Origin: Methylovorus glucosotrophus
Lineage (GTDB): Bacteria; Pseudomonadota; Gammaproteobacteria; Burkholderiales; Methylophilaceae
Assembly: GCF_009858335.1 (NCBI RefSeq)
Contig: NZ_VMSE01000001.1
Coordinates: forward strand, 2,232,001 to 2,296,000
Reading direction: 5' to 3'
Length of the DNA stretch: 64,000 bases
Below the pieces are notes generated by a model. It saw nothing but the letters and a program-made list of their open reading frames with translations, was not told the origin of the DNA and did not search any database. This document shows, piece by piece, positions 28,698 through 37,308 of this stretch; the first letter of the stretch is position 1; each line of letters starts with the position of its first letter. The position numbers and the translations under genes were made by a program.

Positions 28698-29860
28698 GCT
28701 TCTGCTCCCAGTTTGGTGCCTACCTTGCCATGACTGGCATGGGCGTCAGTCTGCTTTTGTTTTTCCTCCGCCACCCAGCGCTTGAGGAAAGGAATCTTGC
28801 GGGCATGTTTCTGGTAAATGCCAGCCAGGCCATCCGGGAAGAACATCACCACGGCGATGAACAGGCCACCCATCAGGAACAGCCACAGTTCAGGGTAGGT
28901 TTCCGAGAACACGGTCTTGCCGTAGTTGACCAGCAAGGTGCCGTATACCGCGCCTATCAGCGACATGCGCCCACCCACAGCAGCGAAGATCACCATTTCA
29001 ATCGACGGTACGATGCCGACAAACGAAGGTGACATGAAGCCCACTTGCAGGGTGAACATGGCGCCGCCGATGGCGGAGATCATCGCTGCCACGCAGAAGG
29101 TGAAGATTTTGAAGTCAGACACATCGTAACCAGAGAAGCGCACGCGCTCTTCCTTGTCCCGCATCGCCAGCAGCAGCATGCCGAATTTGCTGGTCAGGAT
29201 GTAACGCGACAGGAAGATGCAGCCGAACAGCAGAATCGCATTCACATAGTAAAGAATGTACTTTGCGCTATCGGTACGGATATCCCAGCCCAGCATGGTC
29301 TTTAGGTCGGTAATGCCGTTCACACCACCGGTATAGCCTTGCTGACCCACAATCAGGATGCTCAGGATCAGCGCAATCGCCTGCGTGATGATGGCGAAGT
29401 ACACACCACCCACACGACGCTTGAACATGGCAAAGCCGATGATGTAGGCAAAGATGGTGGGCACGATCAGGATTGCCAGGATGGTGAATGGCAAGCTCTT
29501 GAACGGCTCCCAGAACCATGGCAAGGCCGTCAGCTGGTTCCAGTCCATGAAGTCAGGAATGCCTGGCGTGGTCTGGATCTTGGTACTGATCGGGTCAGAA
29601 GCTTCCAGTTTCAGGAACATCGCCATGCAGTAACCGCCCAGGCCGAAGAACATGCCCTGCCCCAGACTAAGGATGCCGCCATTGCCCCACAGCAGCACCA
29701 GGCTCAGTGCCACAAAGGCGTAAGTGAGGTATTTGCCCACCAGGTTGAGCCGGAAGATATCCAGGCCCAGCGGCAGGATAACCAGGATCAGCAGCGCCAG
29801 CAGGGCAAGGCCCAAGACCCCCTGCTTGCCGCCCAATAATTTATCGGAGAGTATTTTCAT
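28694..29860 (-). CDS. urtC: Urea ABC transporter permease UrtC
   Basis: A 388-residue LivM-type inner-membrane permease with about 9-10 helices (LLALLILVILPLGLDIF, then LSLGQGMFFGLGGYCMAMFL and RRVGGVYFAIITQAIAL). The extended loop after the third helix (SDPISTKIQTTPGIPDFMDW) is typical of UrtC. AAGGAA lies 4-9 bases before the ATG. It forms the channel with UrtB. Confidence 0.94.
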   Translation of the reverse strand: MKILSDKLLGGKQGVLGLALLALLILVILPLGLDIFRLNLVGKYLTYAFVALSLVLLWGNGGILSLGQGMFFGLGGYCMAMFLKLEASDPISTKIQTTPGIPDFMDWNQLTALPWFWEPFKSLPFTILAILIVPTIFAYIIGFAMFKRRVGGVYFAIITQAIALILSILIVGQQGYTGGVNGITDLKTMLGWDIRTDSAKYILYYVNAILLFGCIFLSRYILTSKFGMLLLAMRDKEERVRFSGYDVSDFKIFTFCVAAMISAIGGAMFTLQVGFMSPSFVGIVPSIEMVIFAAVGGRMSLIGAVYGTLLVNYGKTVFSETYPELWLFLMGGLFIAVVMFFPDGLAGIYQKHARKIPFLKRWVAEEKQKQTDAHASHGKVGTKLGAEA

Positions 29861-29871
29861 GAATGTTTCCT

Positions 29872-30789
29872 TTACTTACGTACTTTGGAAGCGAACAGAC
29901 CTTCAGGACGCATCATCAGAATGCCGACGATGGTGAGCAGGGTGGCCACCTTACCCATGGAACTGGTCATGAAAAACTGCAGTATCGATTGCGCCTGGGC
30001 TATGCCGAAGGCAGAAGCAATGGTACCGAACAGACTTGCCGCACCGCCAAACACGACGACCATGAAGCTGTCGACGATGTAGAGCGTACCGGTGGTAGGA
30101 CCGGTGGAGGCAATGGTGGTAAATGCAGCACCGGCAACCCCGGCAATGCCACAGCCCAGTGCGAACGTTACGCGGTCCACCTTTTTGGTATTGATGCCAA
30201 CAGCCCCTGCCATGACACGGTTTTGCACGGTAGCGCGGACACGCAGGCCCCATTGCGAGCGGAACATGAAGAGGAACACACCGAAGGTGACGACGGCAGC
30301 AAGGCCCATCACGAATACGCCGTTAATCGGGATATCAATATCAGGTGTAGGCTGGAAAGAACCCAGCAGCCATTCTGGCAATTCAGCGCTCACTTCCTTG
30401 GCACCGAAGCTGGAACGGAAAATCTGCTGCATGACCAGGCTTAAGCCCCAGGTCGCCAGCAAGGTATCCAGCGGTCGCTTGTAGAGATGCCGGATCAAAG
30501 TGAACTCAACCAGGTAGCCGATGGCGAAAGCCAGCACAAAGGCCACGATAATGGCGAAGATAAAGTAGTAATTAACAAAGCCGTAGGCGACGGCCAGTTT
30601 TGAGAGCATCACGGTGGTATATGCGCCTATGGTCATGAACTCGCCATGCGCCATGTTGATCACCCCCATTTGCCCGAAAATGATCGCGAGACCTAGCGCC
30701 ATCAGTAACAGGACGCTGAACATGCTGAGGCCGGCGAAGCCCTGCATCACCATGATGTTTCCTATTTCCGCCATTGAATATCCGAACAT
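29872..30789 (-). CDS. urtB: Urea ABC transporter permease UrtB
   Basis: A 305-residue LivH-type permease, about 8 helices. Conserved stretches include GLAIIFGQMGVINMAHGEFMTIGAY, LDTLLATWGLSLVMQQIFR and VDSFMVVVFGGAASLFG. The start has GGAGG 7 bases upstream. It lacks the long N-terminal periplasmic extension of some UrtB proteins. Lies 131 bases after urtA, past a hairpin. Confidence 0.94.
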   Translation of the reverse strand: MFGYSMAEIGNIMVMQGFAGLSMFSVLLLMALGLAIIFGQMGVINMAHGEFMTIGAYTTVMLSKLAVAYGFVNYYFIFAIIVAFVLAFAIGYLVEFTLIRHLYKRPLDTLLATWGLSLVMQQIFRSSFGAKEVSAELPEWLLGSFQPTPDIDIPINGVFVMGLAAVVTFGVFLFMFRSQWGLRVRATVQNRVMAGAVGINTKKVDRVTFALGCGIAGVAGAAFTTIASTGPTTGTLYIVDSFMVVVFGGAASLFGTIASAFGIAQAQSILQFFMTSSMGKVATLLTIVGILMMRPEGLFASKVRK

Positions 30790-30884
30790 GATTAGGCCTC
30801 CACTTGTATGACTTGCCTGAAAAATTCACTGCACAATTTCACAAAACTTCCCATTGCTTGAACTGTTTTTGTTACCGCTCACCA

Positions 30885-30906
30885 ATACGGCCCCTAAGGG
30901 CCGTAT
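30885..30906 (-). other. Strong hairpin between urtA and urtB
   Basis: ATACGGCCC pairs with GGGCCGTAT (9 bp, 4-base loop) 15 bases past the urtA stop. No U-run follows, so it is better read as an mRNA-stabilising or processing element that lets the binding protein be made in excess of the membrane subunits, a common arrangement in ABC operons. Confidence 0.6.
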
Positions 30907-30920
30907 GGTTTACGTGATGC

Positions 30921-32171
30921 TTATTGGTAACCCTTTGGGAACGGATCAGGTTTGATCAGCTCAGATTCGTACACCACATCAGCTTGGCCATCAGCGCGCC
31001 ATTTACCGATGCGCAGCTTGCTCCAGAGGTGATGGTTAGGATCAACCTTGACGTAGCCTTCTGGCGCTGTCTTCAGCTCGTAGCCTGGCAATGCAACCAC
31101 TGCCTTGTCCACGTCGAAGCTGCCAGCACGTTCAACTGCAGCCTTCCACAGCCATGGGCCGAGGTAAGCAGCCTGGGTCACGTCACCGATAACGGCTTTC
31201 GGGCCCCACATTTTCTTGAAGTCAGCCACGAATTTTTCGTTGTTCGGGTTCTTCAAGGTTTGGAAGTACTTCATGGCAGAGTAGAAGCCAGCCAGGTTTT
31301 CACCACCGATACCCAGTACTTCATCTTCGGTTACCGAGATAGTCAGCATGGTTTGCTTGCTGGAGTTAAGACCAGCAGCGTTCAATTGCTTGAACCAGGC
31401 CACGTTACTGCCACCTACAACCGCTGCGTAGATCACATCAGGCTTCTTCAGCTTGATCTTGTTGATCACGGAACCAAACTGCGTATCGCCCAGCGCGATG
31501 TACTCTTCACCTACCACCTTGCCACCCAGATGCTGCTCAATGTGCTTGCGGGCAATCTTCATGGAAGTACGTGGCCAGATGTAGTCAGAGCCAATCAGGT
31601 AGAAGGTTTTTGCCTTCTTTTCCTTGGCGATCCAGTCCAGACCAGCAAGAATCTGTTGAGTCGCTTCCTGACCGGTGTAGAACACGTTCTTGGATTGCTC
31701 CAGGCCTTCGTAGAAGGTGGGGTAGAACAAGAGACCGTTGTCTTTTTCAAACACAGGCAAGGCGGCCTTGCGGGAGGCGGAAGTCCAGCAACCGAATACG
31801 GCGGCTACCTTGTCGTTTTCCAGCAGTTTCTTGGATTTTTCAGCAAAGGTCGGCCAGTCGCTGGCGCCGTCTTCCTGAATGATTTCAATCTTGCGACCGA
31901 GTACACCACCCATTTCATTGATCTGGGCAATCGCCAGCTTTTCAGCCTGGATGGAACCTGTTTCACTGATGGCCATGGTGCCGGTAGCCGAGTGCAGAAT
32001 ACCGACCTTGACGGTCTTGTCGGTCACGGCCAGCTTGGTGGTGTTCACCTTGGCAGTAGGAAAGTCCTCGGCAAAAGCGCTGCCCATGCCGGAAACCATG
32101 CTGACCGCCAGCAGTGCGCCGGTCAGGGCGCCCACTTTAGTCATGAATCGACGTCTATCATTGGTACTCAT
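30921..32171 (-). CDS. urtA: Urea/short-chain amide ABC transporter substrate-binding protein
   Basis: A 416-residue periplasmic protein of the LivJ/AmiC fold. The N-terminus is a twin-arginine-like signal (NDRRRFMTKVGALTGALL, cleavage probably after SAFA), followed by VKVGILHSATGTMAISETG, EDGASDWPTFAEKSKKLL and VFGCWTSASRKAALPVFE, typical of UrtA/FmdD proteins. Strong AGGAGA precedes the ATG. In Methylophilus methylotrophus the homologous system (FmdCDEF) carries short-chain amides and urea, so the substrate range may be wider than urea. It follows fmdB by 80 bases. Confidence 0.94.
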   Translation of the reverse strand: MSTNDRRRFMTKVGALTGALLAVSMVSGMGSAFAEDFPTAKVNTTKLAVTDKTVKVGILHSATGTMAISETGSIQAEKLAIAQINEMGGVLGRKIEIIQEDGASDWPTFAEKSKKLLENDKVAAVFGCWTSASRKAALPVFEKDNGLLFYPTFYEGLEQSKNVFYTGQEATQQILAGLDWIAKEKKAKTFYLIGSDYIWPRTSMKIARKHIEQHLGGKVVGEEYIALGDTQFGSVINKIKLKKPDVIYAAVVGGSNVAWFKQLNAAGLNSSKQTMLTISVTEDEVLGIGGENLAGFYSAMKYFQTLKNPNNEKFVADFKKMWGPKAVIGDVTQAAYLGPWLWKAAVERAGSFDVDKAVVALPGYELKTAPEGYVKVDPNHHLWSKLRIGKWRADGQADVVYESELIKPDPFPKGYQ

Positions 32172-32251
32172 AAATTTCTCCTAGTTGAAAGTGAAGCTAA
32201 CCTTATCTGCCCTACGAAAAACTGCTTGCAGCAAAGGCGGGGATAAAGGGG

Positions 32252-32599
32252 CTAGTGCCCCAGCATCCACGGCCTTGCCGTTTTTTTGGTTTGCATCTGC
32301 AAACCGTTGTTACCACCTGCTGATTTCTCTTTGGTGGCGCCGCCGGATGGCTTGCAGGTATGAGAACCCGTGCACCCGCAACTGGAGCGACGGCGTACGC
32401 CTGGCTCGTGTGCGGACTTTTCATTGCGCTCGTGTGCGCTGCGCTGTGCCTTGCCAAGAATGGCCAGGTTGGGTACTGACAGAATCCGCTCGCCCATGCC
32501 GCCACAGCTTTCGCAGACGGCTGGCTGGCTGGATTCGGACATCTTGCGCAGTGCAGAAAACACGCCACAACTTTCACAGTGATACTCATATACAGGCAT
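32252..32599 (-). CDS. fmdB: FmdB-family zinc-ribbon protein
   Basis: A 115-residue protein whose first 45 residues form the FmdB zinc ribbon: MPVYEYHCESCG, then AVCESCGGMGERIL (two CxxC pairs). The rest is a basic, low-complexity tail with one more CGC and a Cys (SSCGCTGSHTCKP). In Methylophilus fmdB follows the formamidase gene and was proposed to regulate it; the mechanism is unclear. Here it lies 41 bases after fmdA. Confidence 0.9.
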   Translation of the reverse strand: MPVYEYHCESCGVFSALRKMSESSQPAVCESCGGMGERILSVPNLAILGKAQRSAHERNEKSAHEPGVRRRSSCGCTGSHTCKPSGGATKEKSAGGNNGLQMQTKKTARPWMLGH

Positions 32600-32640
32600 A
32601 CCGGCTTCCCCTTTATTTACGCTAGTCGACGACGTTCTGA

Positions 32641-33864
32641 TCAGCTGGCTTTGGCCAGGTCAGGACCGCTGGCGACCATGATTTTCGGTCCATCGGCATT
32701 GGGCTTCAGGTCGAAGTCAAAGATCTCGGTCGGCAACCACAAGGTGGCGCACGCATTCGGGATATCCACCACGCCACTGATATGGCCTTCTACCGGCGCT
32801 GTGCCCAGAATCGACAAGGCTTGCGCACCGCTGTAACCAAACTTCTTGAGGTACTCGATGGCATTGAGACAGGCCTGACGGTAAGCCACATGCACATCCA
32901 GGTAATGCTGCTTGCCCTGCTCATCCACCGAAATACCTTCAAAAATCAGGTAATCACGATAGTTGGGGGTCAATGGGCTAGGCTGGAACACCGGATTCTT
33001 GATGCCGTATTTCTTGACGCCATCCTTGATCAGGCTGACCTTGATATCGAGGTAACCGGCCATTTCAATCGCGCCGCAGAAAGTGATTTCACCGTCGCCC
33101 TGCGAGAAGTGCAGGTCGCCCATGGAGAGACCGCCATCCTTGACGTAGACCGGGAAAAACACCTTGGAACCCTTGGTCAGGTTCTTGATGTCACAGTTAC
33201 CGCCGTGGTCGCGTGGCGGCACGGTACGCGCACCTTCCATCGCAGCCGCCTTGGCAGCTTCACCGGTCATCTTGCCCATCACGGCGGCTTGCGCATTTGG
33301 TGGCAGGCCCAGTGGTGGCACGCGCTCAGGATCAGTCGCAATCAGCTCGCCTTCGCGCTTGTTCCAGGTATCCAGCAACTCGCGGGATGGCAGGCAACCG
33401 ATCAGACCAGGGTGCATGATGCCGGCGAACTTGACGTTGGGCACATGGCGCGATGTGGTGTAAATGCCGTGGAAGTCCCAGATCGACTTGCGTGCTTCAG
33501 GATAATGATCGGTCAGGAAACCACCGCCATTTTCCTTGGCAAACAAACCATTGAAACCCCACTGCGAATCTTCCAGCGTGCCTACATCCAGAATCTCCAC
33601 CACCATCAAATCACCCGGCTCGGCACCTTCGACGCCAATCGGGCCACTCAGGTAATGCACTTGCAACAGATCCACATCACGAATGTCGTTTGCACTGTCG
33701 TCGTTCTTGATCTGACCGCCAGTCCAATCCATGCACTCCACCCGGAATTCATCACCAGGCTTCACCATGGCAATCATCGGCAGATCGGGATGCCAGCGAT
33801 TGTGAATCTGGCCGTCCTGTTCCCATGGCTTTTTATCAAGATCGAGTTTTACAAGGGTTTTCAT
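32641..33864 (-). CDS. fmdA: Formamidase (acetamidase/formamidase family)
   Basis: A 407-residue cytoplasmic amidase of the FmdA/AmdA family, hydrolysing formamide to formate and ammonia. Family blocks: PGDEFRVECMDWTGGQIKNDD, DLLQVHYLSGPIGVEGAEPGD, GIMHPGLIGCLPS, GGNCDIKNLTKGSKVFFPVYV, GDLHFSQGDGEI. The ATG at 33864 has GAGG 6 bases upstream; an in-frame codon 4 triplets earlier has no ribosome site. For a methylotroph the product formate is an energy source and the ammonia a nitrogen source. Confidence 0.95.
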   Translation of the reverse strand: MKTLVKLDLDKKPWEQDGQIHNRWHPDLPMIAMVKPGDEFRVECMDWTGGQIKNDDSANDIRDVDLLQVHYLSGPIGVEGAEPGDLMVVEILDVGTLEDSQWGFNGLFAKENGGGFLTDHYPEARKSIWDFHGIYTTSRHVPNVKFAGIMHPGLIGCLPSRELLDTWNKREGELIATDPERVPPLGLPPNAQAAVMGKMTGEAAKAAAMEGARTVPPRDHGGNCDIKNLTKGSKVFFPVYVKDGGLSMGDLHFSQGDGEITFCGAIEMAGYLDIKVSLIKDGVKKYGIKNPVFQPSPLTPNYRDYLIFEGISVDEQGKQHYLDVHVAYRQACLNAIEYLKKFGYSGAQALSILGTAPVEGHISGVVDIPNACATLWLPTEIFDFDLKPNADGPKIMVASGPDLAKAS

Positions 33865-33941
33865 AGCTATCCTCATGTTTTATTAATGCCCCTGCGGGGG
33901 CTCTTCCCGGTACGATCAGAGCAGCACTCGCATCGGTCCGT

Positions 33942-33965
33942 TGCGCACCGGCTTCCCGGTGCGCA
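33942..33965 (-). other. Strong hairpin between the porin gene and fmdA
   Basis: TGCGCACCGG pairs with CCGGTGCGCA (10 bp, 4-base loop), 15 bases past the porin stop, with no U-run. A smaller GCCCC/GGGGC hairpin follows at 33888-33901. These may protect the porin mRNA and lower expression of the genes downstream. Confidence 0.55.
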
Positions 33966-33980
33966 TCCCCTTTAAACTGC

Positions 33981-35126
33981 CTAGAATTGCAATTGCAGAC
34001 CGACAGTGAACTTGTTGTATTTTTCTTGAGTTTCCGTGTCATTTTTGGTGTACACGGCGCTCAGGCGAGCGTTGTGAGCATCAATGATGTAGTTCAGACC
34101 CACGTCATATTCCTTAACATCCAGGCTGGCAGAGCCGTCACCATTGAACTTCTGATAGCGAACATACGGCTGGAACTTGCCCCAGCCCACAACGTCAGGG
34201 AACATCCAGGCAGCCAGGCCCAGATAAGCCTTACCTGCCTTTACCGGGGAAGTACCACTACCGGCACCTGCAATAACAGCATCGTTGCTGAAGTCATAGC
34301 GGTAGGCAGCACCTTCCAGATTGAGCACCCCAGCGCTCATCACCTTTTCCAGGACAGCATCAATGTTGTAAGCGAGGTAATCGTCTTTGGTGGTGGCAGA
34401 ACCGACGGCATCTTTCTGATACATGCCAACCAGGGCGACAGAAAGGACATCCTTGCCGTAATAGGTGCTGCTGGTGTAGTAAGCGGGATCGAGGCCAGCT
34501 TCCCAGAAATCATATTGCACACGACCGGCATACATCAGCGCATCGCTACGATTAGGATCAGTAGTGCCTGTGCCTGCCAGATTGGACGCGTGATTACCTT
34601 CATAGGCACCCACCGAGTAAACAAGGTGTTTGTCCAGCAACTTACCCCAGGCGGTCACACCCACGTCACGGCCGGTGTTCTTGTTCTGGTATTGCGAAAC
34701 CACGCCTGGATAGCTCCAGGCAGTCAGGTAGTATGGACCATCCAGATTGGCGCGGTCGCTTGGTGGCAGCATCTGACCTGCCCACAGGTTGAATTCAGGC
34801 ATGAATTCGAACTGGGCAATGGCATCGATCATCTTGACCGTGTCATCGGCGTTCTTTTCCGTGTTGAAAGTACCTTTGATGTACTTGTTCAGCGAAGCGC
34901 TGGTATACAGACGAATGCTGTCCAGGTTGAAATCTTTGCTGCGTGAAGTGGTATTAGGCGCTGCATCTTCCTGGCTGGTAAAACTGGTCCGCATGCCCAG
35001 ACCGACGGTAATGGACTTATCATCACCGAAATTGATGGTGCCACCTGCTTGCGCCTGCATGGCAGGAACAGCCATCGTCATGGTCGCAGCCACTGCCAGC
35101 AAACACTTGTTAAGCTTGAATTTCAT
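33981..35126 (-). CDS. Outer-membrane porin, first gene of the amide/urea locus
   Basis: A 381-residue protein from the ATG at 35126 (AAGGGGA upstream; the frame runs to 35177). The signal peptide MKFKLNKCLLAVAATMTMAV... is cleaved near AMQAQA. A beta-barrel follows, with alternating hydrophobic and polar strands, ending in a terminal Phe (FTVGLQLQF). It resembles the phosphate-selective/OprO-type porins. In Methylophilus the amide porin is FmdC; co-orientation with fmdA and urt suggests the same role, but homology to FmdC was not tested. Confidence 0.85.
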   Translation of the reverse strand: MKFKLNKCLLAVAATMTMAVPAMQAQAGGTINFGDDKSITVGLGMRTSFTSQEDAAPNTTSRSKDFNLDSIRLYTSASLNKYIKGTFNTEKNADDTVKMIDAIAQFEFMPEFNLWAGQMLPPSDRANLDGPYYLTAWSYPGVVSQYQNKNTGRDVGVTAWGKLLDKHLVYSVGAYEGNHASNLAGTGTTDPNRSDALMYAGRVQYDFWEAGLDPAYYTSSTYYGKDVLSVALVGMYQKDAVGSATTKDDYLAYNIDAVLEKVMSAGVLNLEGAAYRYDFSNDAVIAGAGSGTSPVKAGKAYLGLAAWMFPDVVGWGKFQPYVRYQKFNGDGSASLDVKEYDVGLNYIIDAHNARLSAVYTKNDTETQEKYNKFTVGLQLQF

Positions 35127-35367
35127 CGCGTAATCCCCTTTATGTTGATGAGCCGCACACTGTAAAAAAACCTGCACCCTGAAACGGGTTTCACGTCATC
35201 CATCGCAACAGCCGACTGACGTGCAACGTGGTGCTAGATTAGCGAGTGCGAAGGGGGGCTTAAATACGTCATATTGCGTAGTTGTTTTTACAGACGAGAG
35301 CGGTATGCTGTGTGAGCATTTGTCCTACAAGGAATTTGATGACGTGAATAAAGGCGAGGACATCCCG

Positions 35368-35916
35368 ATGAAAAAAGTGCTACTAGTGCCTTTGCTGGCC
35401 TGCCTGCTGTTAAGTGCTTGCGGCGAGTTTTCTTATAAGCGCGGGGCGACTGCCGCTGATCTTGAAAAGTCCCGAGACGCCTGCAAAGCCAACGGCATGA
35501 GCGACGCCGCCGTGAAAAAATGCCTGGAAGATCAAGGCTGGTTCGTACATGACTTGAGCGATATGGACCCGGTAGCGATACTGATGCCAAATGAAGATAA
35601 CCGCAGTAGTAGCAGCCAGGGTGATGTGGCGGCAGCCGCCGCAGCCACCATGGTAGAGTCCGGCACACCGGCTTCAACTGCCAGCAAAGCGCCAGATGGC
35701 GCGCCAGCCGCGCCCGTCAAAAGCATGACAGACAAATTCAAGGTTACGTCATGGTGGAAGCGCGGAGCAGGACGTACTGAGCTGGCAGACGCCACCAACC
35801 AGTGCGTTGCTGAACTCGGCGAAGAGCATCGTCCGGACCCGGTCACGCAATACACCACTCGCGGCTTGCTTATTTGCATGCGCAAGAGCGGCTGGTATGG
35901 ATTGGCATCCAAGTAA
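35368..35916 (+). CDS. Predicted lipoprotein, unknown function
   Basis: A 182-residue protein from the ATG at 35368 (GAGGA 8 bases upstream; the frame is open to 35221). The signal ends in lipobox LLSAC with lipid cysteine 18. A short conserved-looking domain (about 25-60, ACKANGMSDAAVKKCLEDQGWFVHDL) is echoed at the C-terminus (NQCVAELG...RGLLICMRKSGWYGL), suggesting a duplicated 'C...C...GW' motif, joined by an Ala/Ser/Thr/Pro-rich linker. Probably outer-membrane anchored. It diverges from the porin. Confidence 0.7.
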   Translation: MKKVLLVPLLACLLLSACGEFSYKRGATAADLEKSRDACKANGMSDAAVKKCLEDQGWFVHDLSDMDPVAILMPNEDNRSSSSQGDVAAAAAATMVESGTPASTASKAPDGAPAAPVKSMTDKFKVTSWWKRGAGRTELADATNQCVAELGEEHRPDPVTQYTTRGLLICMRKSGWYGLASK

Positions 35917-35938
35917 TCTTTGAACTGAATCTGACAAT

Positions 35939-35970
35939 AAAAAAAGCCGCTCAAATGAGCGGCTTTTTTT
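35939..35970. terminator. Bidirectional terminator between lipoprotein gene and tRNA-Val
   Basis: GCCGCTCA pairs with TGAGCGGC around AA, flanked by seven A on the left and seven T on the right. It ends the lipoprotein transcript on the plus strand and the tRNA-Val transcript on the minus strand. Confidence 0.92.
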
Positions 35971-35977
35971 ATTTGTT

Positions 35978-36054
35978 TGGTAGTCGCGAATGGACTCGAA
36001 CCATCGACCCCCACCATGTCAAGGTGGTGCTCTAACCAGCTGAGCTACGCGACT
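35978..36054 (-). tRNA. tRNA-Val (anticodon GAC)
   Basis: The 77-nt cloverleaf has acceptor AGTCGCG/CGCGACT, D-arm GCTCAGCTGGTTAGAGC, anticodon stem CCACC/GGTGG with loop TTGACAT (anticodon GAC) and T-arm GGTTCGAGTCC. CCA is encoded. It stands alone between convergent neighbours. Confidence 0.95.
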
Positions 36055-36240
36055 GCAGGCTTGAATTGATGCCTCAAGCTTCAAGAGGCACGCATTATAG
36101 CCGAACTCCCGGCGTGGAACAATCACCGTAACGCACGCCAGATGACGCTTGATCTTCATGCGGGAGGGAATGATTTCAGCCGCTGGCGGTCTTTTGATCA
36201 GGTAAGCGGTTATTCAAGGGTCATTATTCAAAGGAAGATC

Positions 36241-36627
36241 ATGCTCTGGTCTACATTATTCAAATTGATCCCGTGGGGGCAAGTGATTGATCACGCCCCC
36301 CAAGTGCTGGATGGCGCAAAAAGGCTGTATCAGCGCCTGAGAGCCGAAGGCCAGGCGGAAACCGACACGTATGGAACCGGGATTACGGTACTTCCGCCCG
36401 AACCGGAAGCCCTGGCGCAGGCCGTGCGTGAGCAGCGTCAGGCACTGGCGCGCTTGCATGATGAGCTGGAGGAGTCGGGTCAGCTGATCAAGCGGCTGGC
36501 CGAGCAGAATGCCGGGATGGTGGCGCAGATGGAATCCCTGCGGCGGCGTTTGCGTTTGCTGGGTTGGCTGGGGGTATTGCTTGCAGGAGGCCTGGCATAC
36601 GCCTTGTATCATCTGCCCGCTGCATAA
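36241..36627 (+). CDS. Coiled-coil protein with a C-terminal membrane anchor
   Basis: A 128-residue protein from the ATG at 36241 (AAGGA close upstream; the frame reaches 36142). Residues about 55-105 are a long heptad-like helix (EALAQAVREQRQALARLHDELEESGQ..., kept as the pattern A-E-Q-R and L-E-E repeats), followed by a single hydrophobic helix (about 107-124, LGWLGVLLAGGLAYALY). An N-terminal amphipathic stretch LWSTLFKLIPWGQV is notable. Likely an inner-membrane, tail-anchored protein. No family recognised. Confidence 0.7.
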   Translation: MLWSTLFKLIPWGQVIDHAPQVLDGAKRLYQRLRAEGQAETDTYGTGITVLPPEPEALAQAVREQRQALARLHDELEESGQLIKRLAEQNAGMVAQMESLRRRLRLLGWLGVLLAGGLAYALYHLPAA

Positions 36628-36684
36628 GCCCGGCCTGTGCGGGCTATAATGGGCGACTGCTCTTAGTCCGGGTTCTGCCCTCAC

Positions 36685-37308
36685 ATGAATTCACGTTCCA
36701 ATGATTTACTGGTGGATGCCATTGCCAATGATGGCTATGCCATTACTCCTGACTTTTTGCCACCGGCCCTGATCAAGACGTTGGCAGATGAGGCAAAGGC
36801 CCTGCATGCGCAAGGCGCACTGCAGGCGGCGACCACGGGACTTTCCAGTCGCCGGTCGGCAGACAATGTAGGGCTGCGGGGTGACTTCATTCACTGGCTT
36901 GAGGATGAGCTCGCCAGCCCGGCACAGCAGAATTATCTGGCCGCCATGCGGCAGTTGCAGCAGGACTTCAACCAGGCCCTGTTCATGGGATTGTTTGAGC
37001 TGGAAACGCATCTGGCCGTTTATCCGCCCGGGGCCGTTTATCGCAAACATCTGGATCAGTTTCAGGGGCGTGCTGAGCGTCAGGTAAGCTGCATCCTGTA
37101 CCTGAATGAAGACTGGCAGCCGGAAGACGGCGGCACCTTGCGCATCTACCTGAATGGCAACGCCAGCGAACCCTATATGGACATCAGCCCGACCGGCGGT
37201 ACGCTGGTCACCTTTCTCTCTGGCCGCTTTATGCATGAAGTCATGCCTTCACGCCGCGAACGCATCAGCCTGACTGGCTGGTTCAGAACACGCAGCACTG
37301 CCATTTGA
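36685..37308 (+). CDS. 2-oxoglutarate/Fe(II) oxygenase, prolyl 4-hydroxylase-like
   Basis: A 207-residue SM-20/EGLN-type enzyme. The iron triad is H122-x-D124 (VYRKHLDQF) and H184 (GRFMHEVMPS), with R193 (ERISLTGWFR) for 2-oxoglutarate. The jelly-roll strand YLNEDWQPEDGGTLRIYL is typical. The substrate is unknown; relatives hydroxylate prolyl residues or free amino acids. The stop codon overlaps the next ATG by one base (TGATG), so the decarboxylase is translationally coupled. Confidence 0.88.
   Translation: MNSRSNDLLVDAIANDGYAITPDFLPPALIKTLADEAKALHAQGALQAATTGLSSRRSADNVGLRGDFIHWLEDELASPAQQNYLAAMRQLQQDFNQALFMGLFELETHLAVYPPGAVYRKHLDQFQGRAERQVSCILYLNEDWQPEDGGTLRIYLNGNASEPYMDISPTGGTLVTFLSGRFMHEVMPSRRERISLTGWFRTRSTAI

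Noticed and set aside
35229..35243. Sigma-54-like site upstream of the lipoprotein gene
   Set aside because: GG-N10-GC spacing is present, but only about 7 of 13 consensus positions match.
35127..35367. ykkC/guanidine-type riboswitch before the amide/urea locus
   Set aside because: The conserved core motifs of that class were not seen in the leader between the porin and lipoprotein genes.
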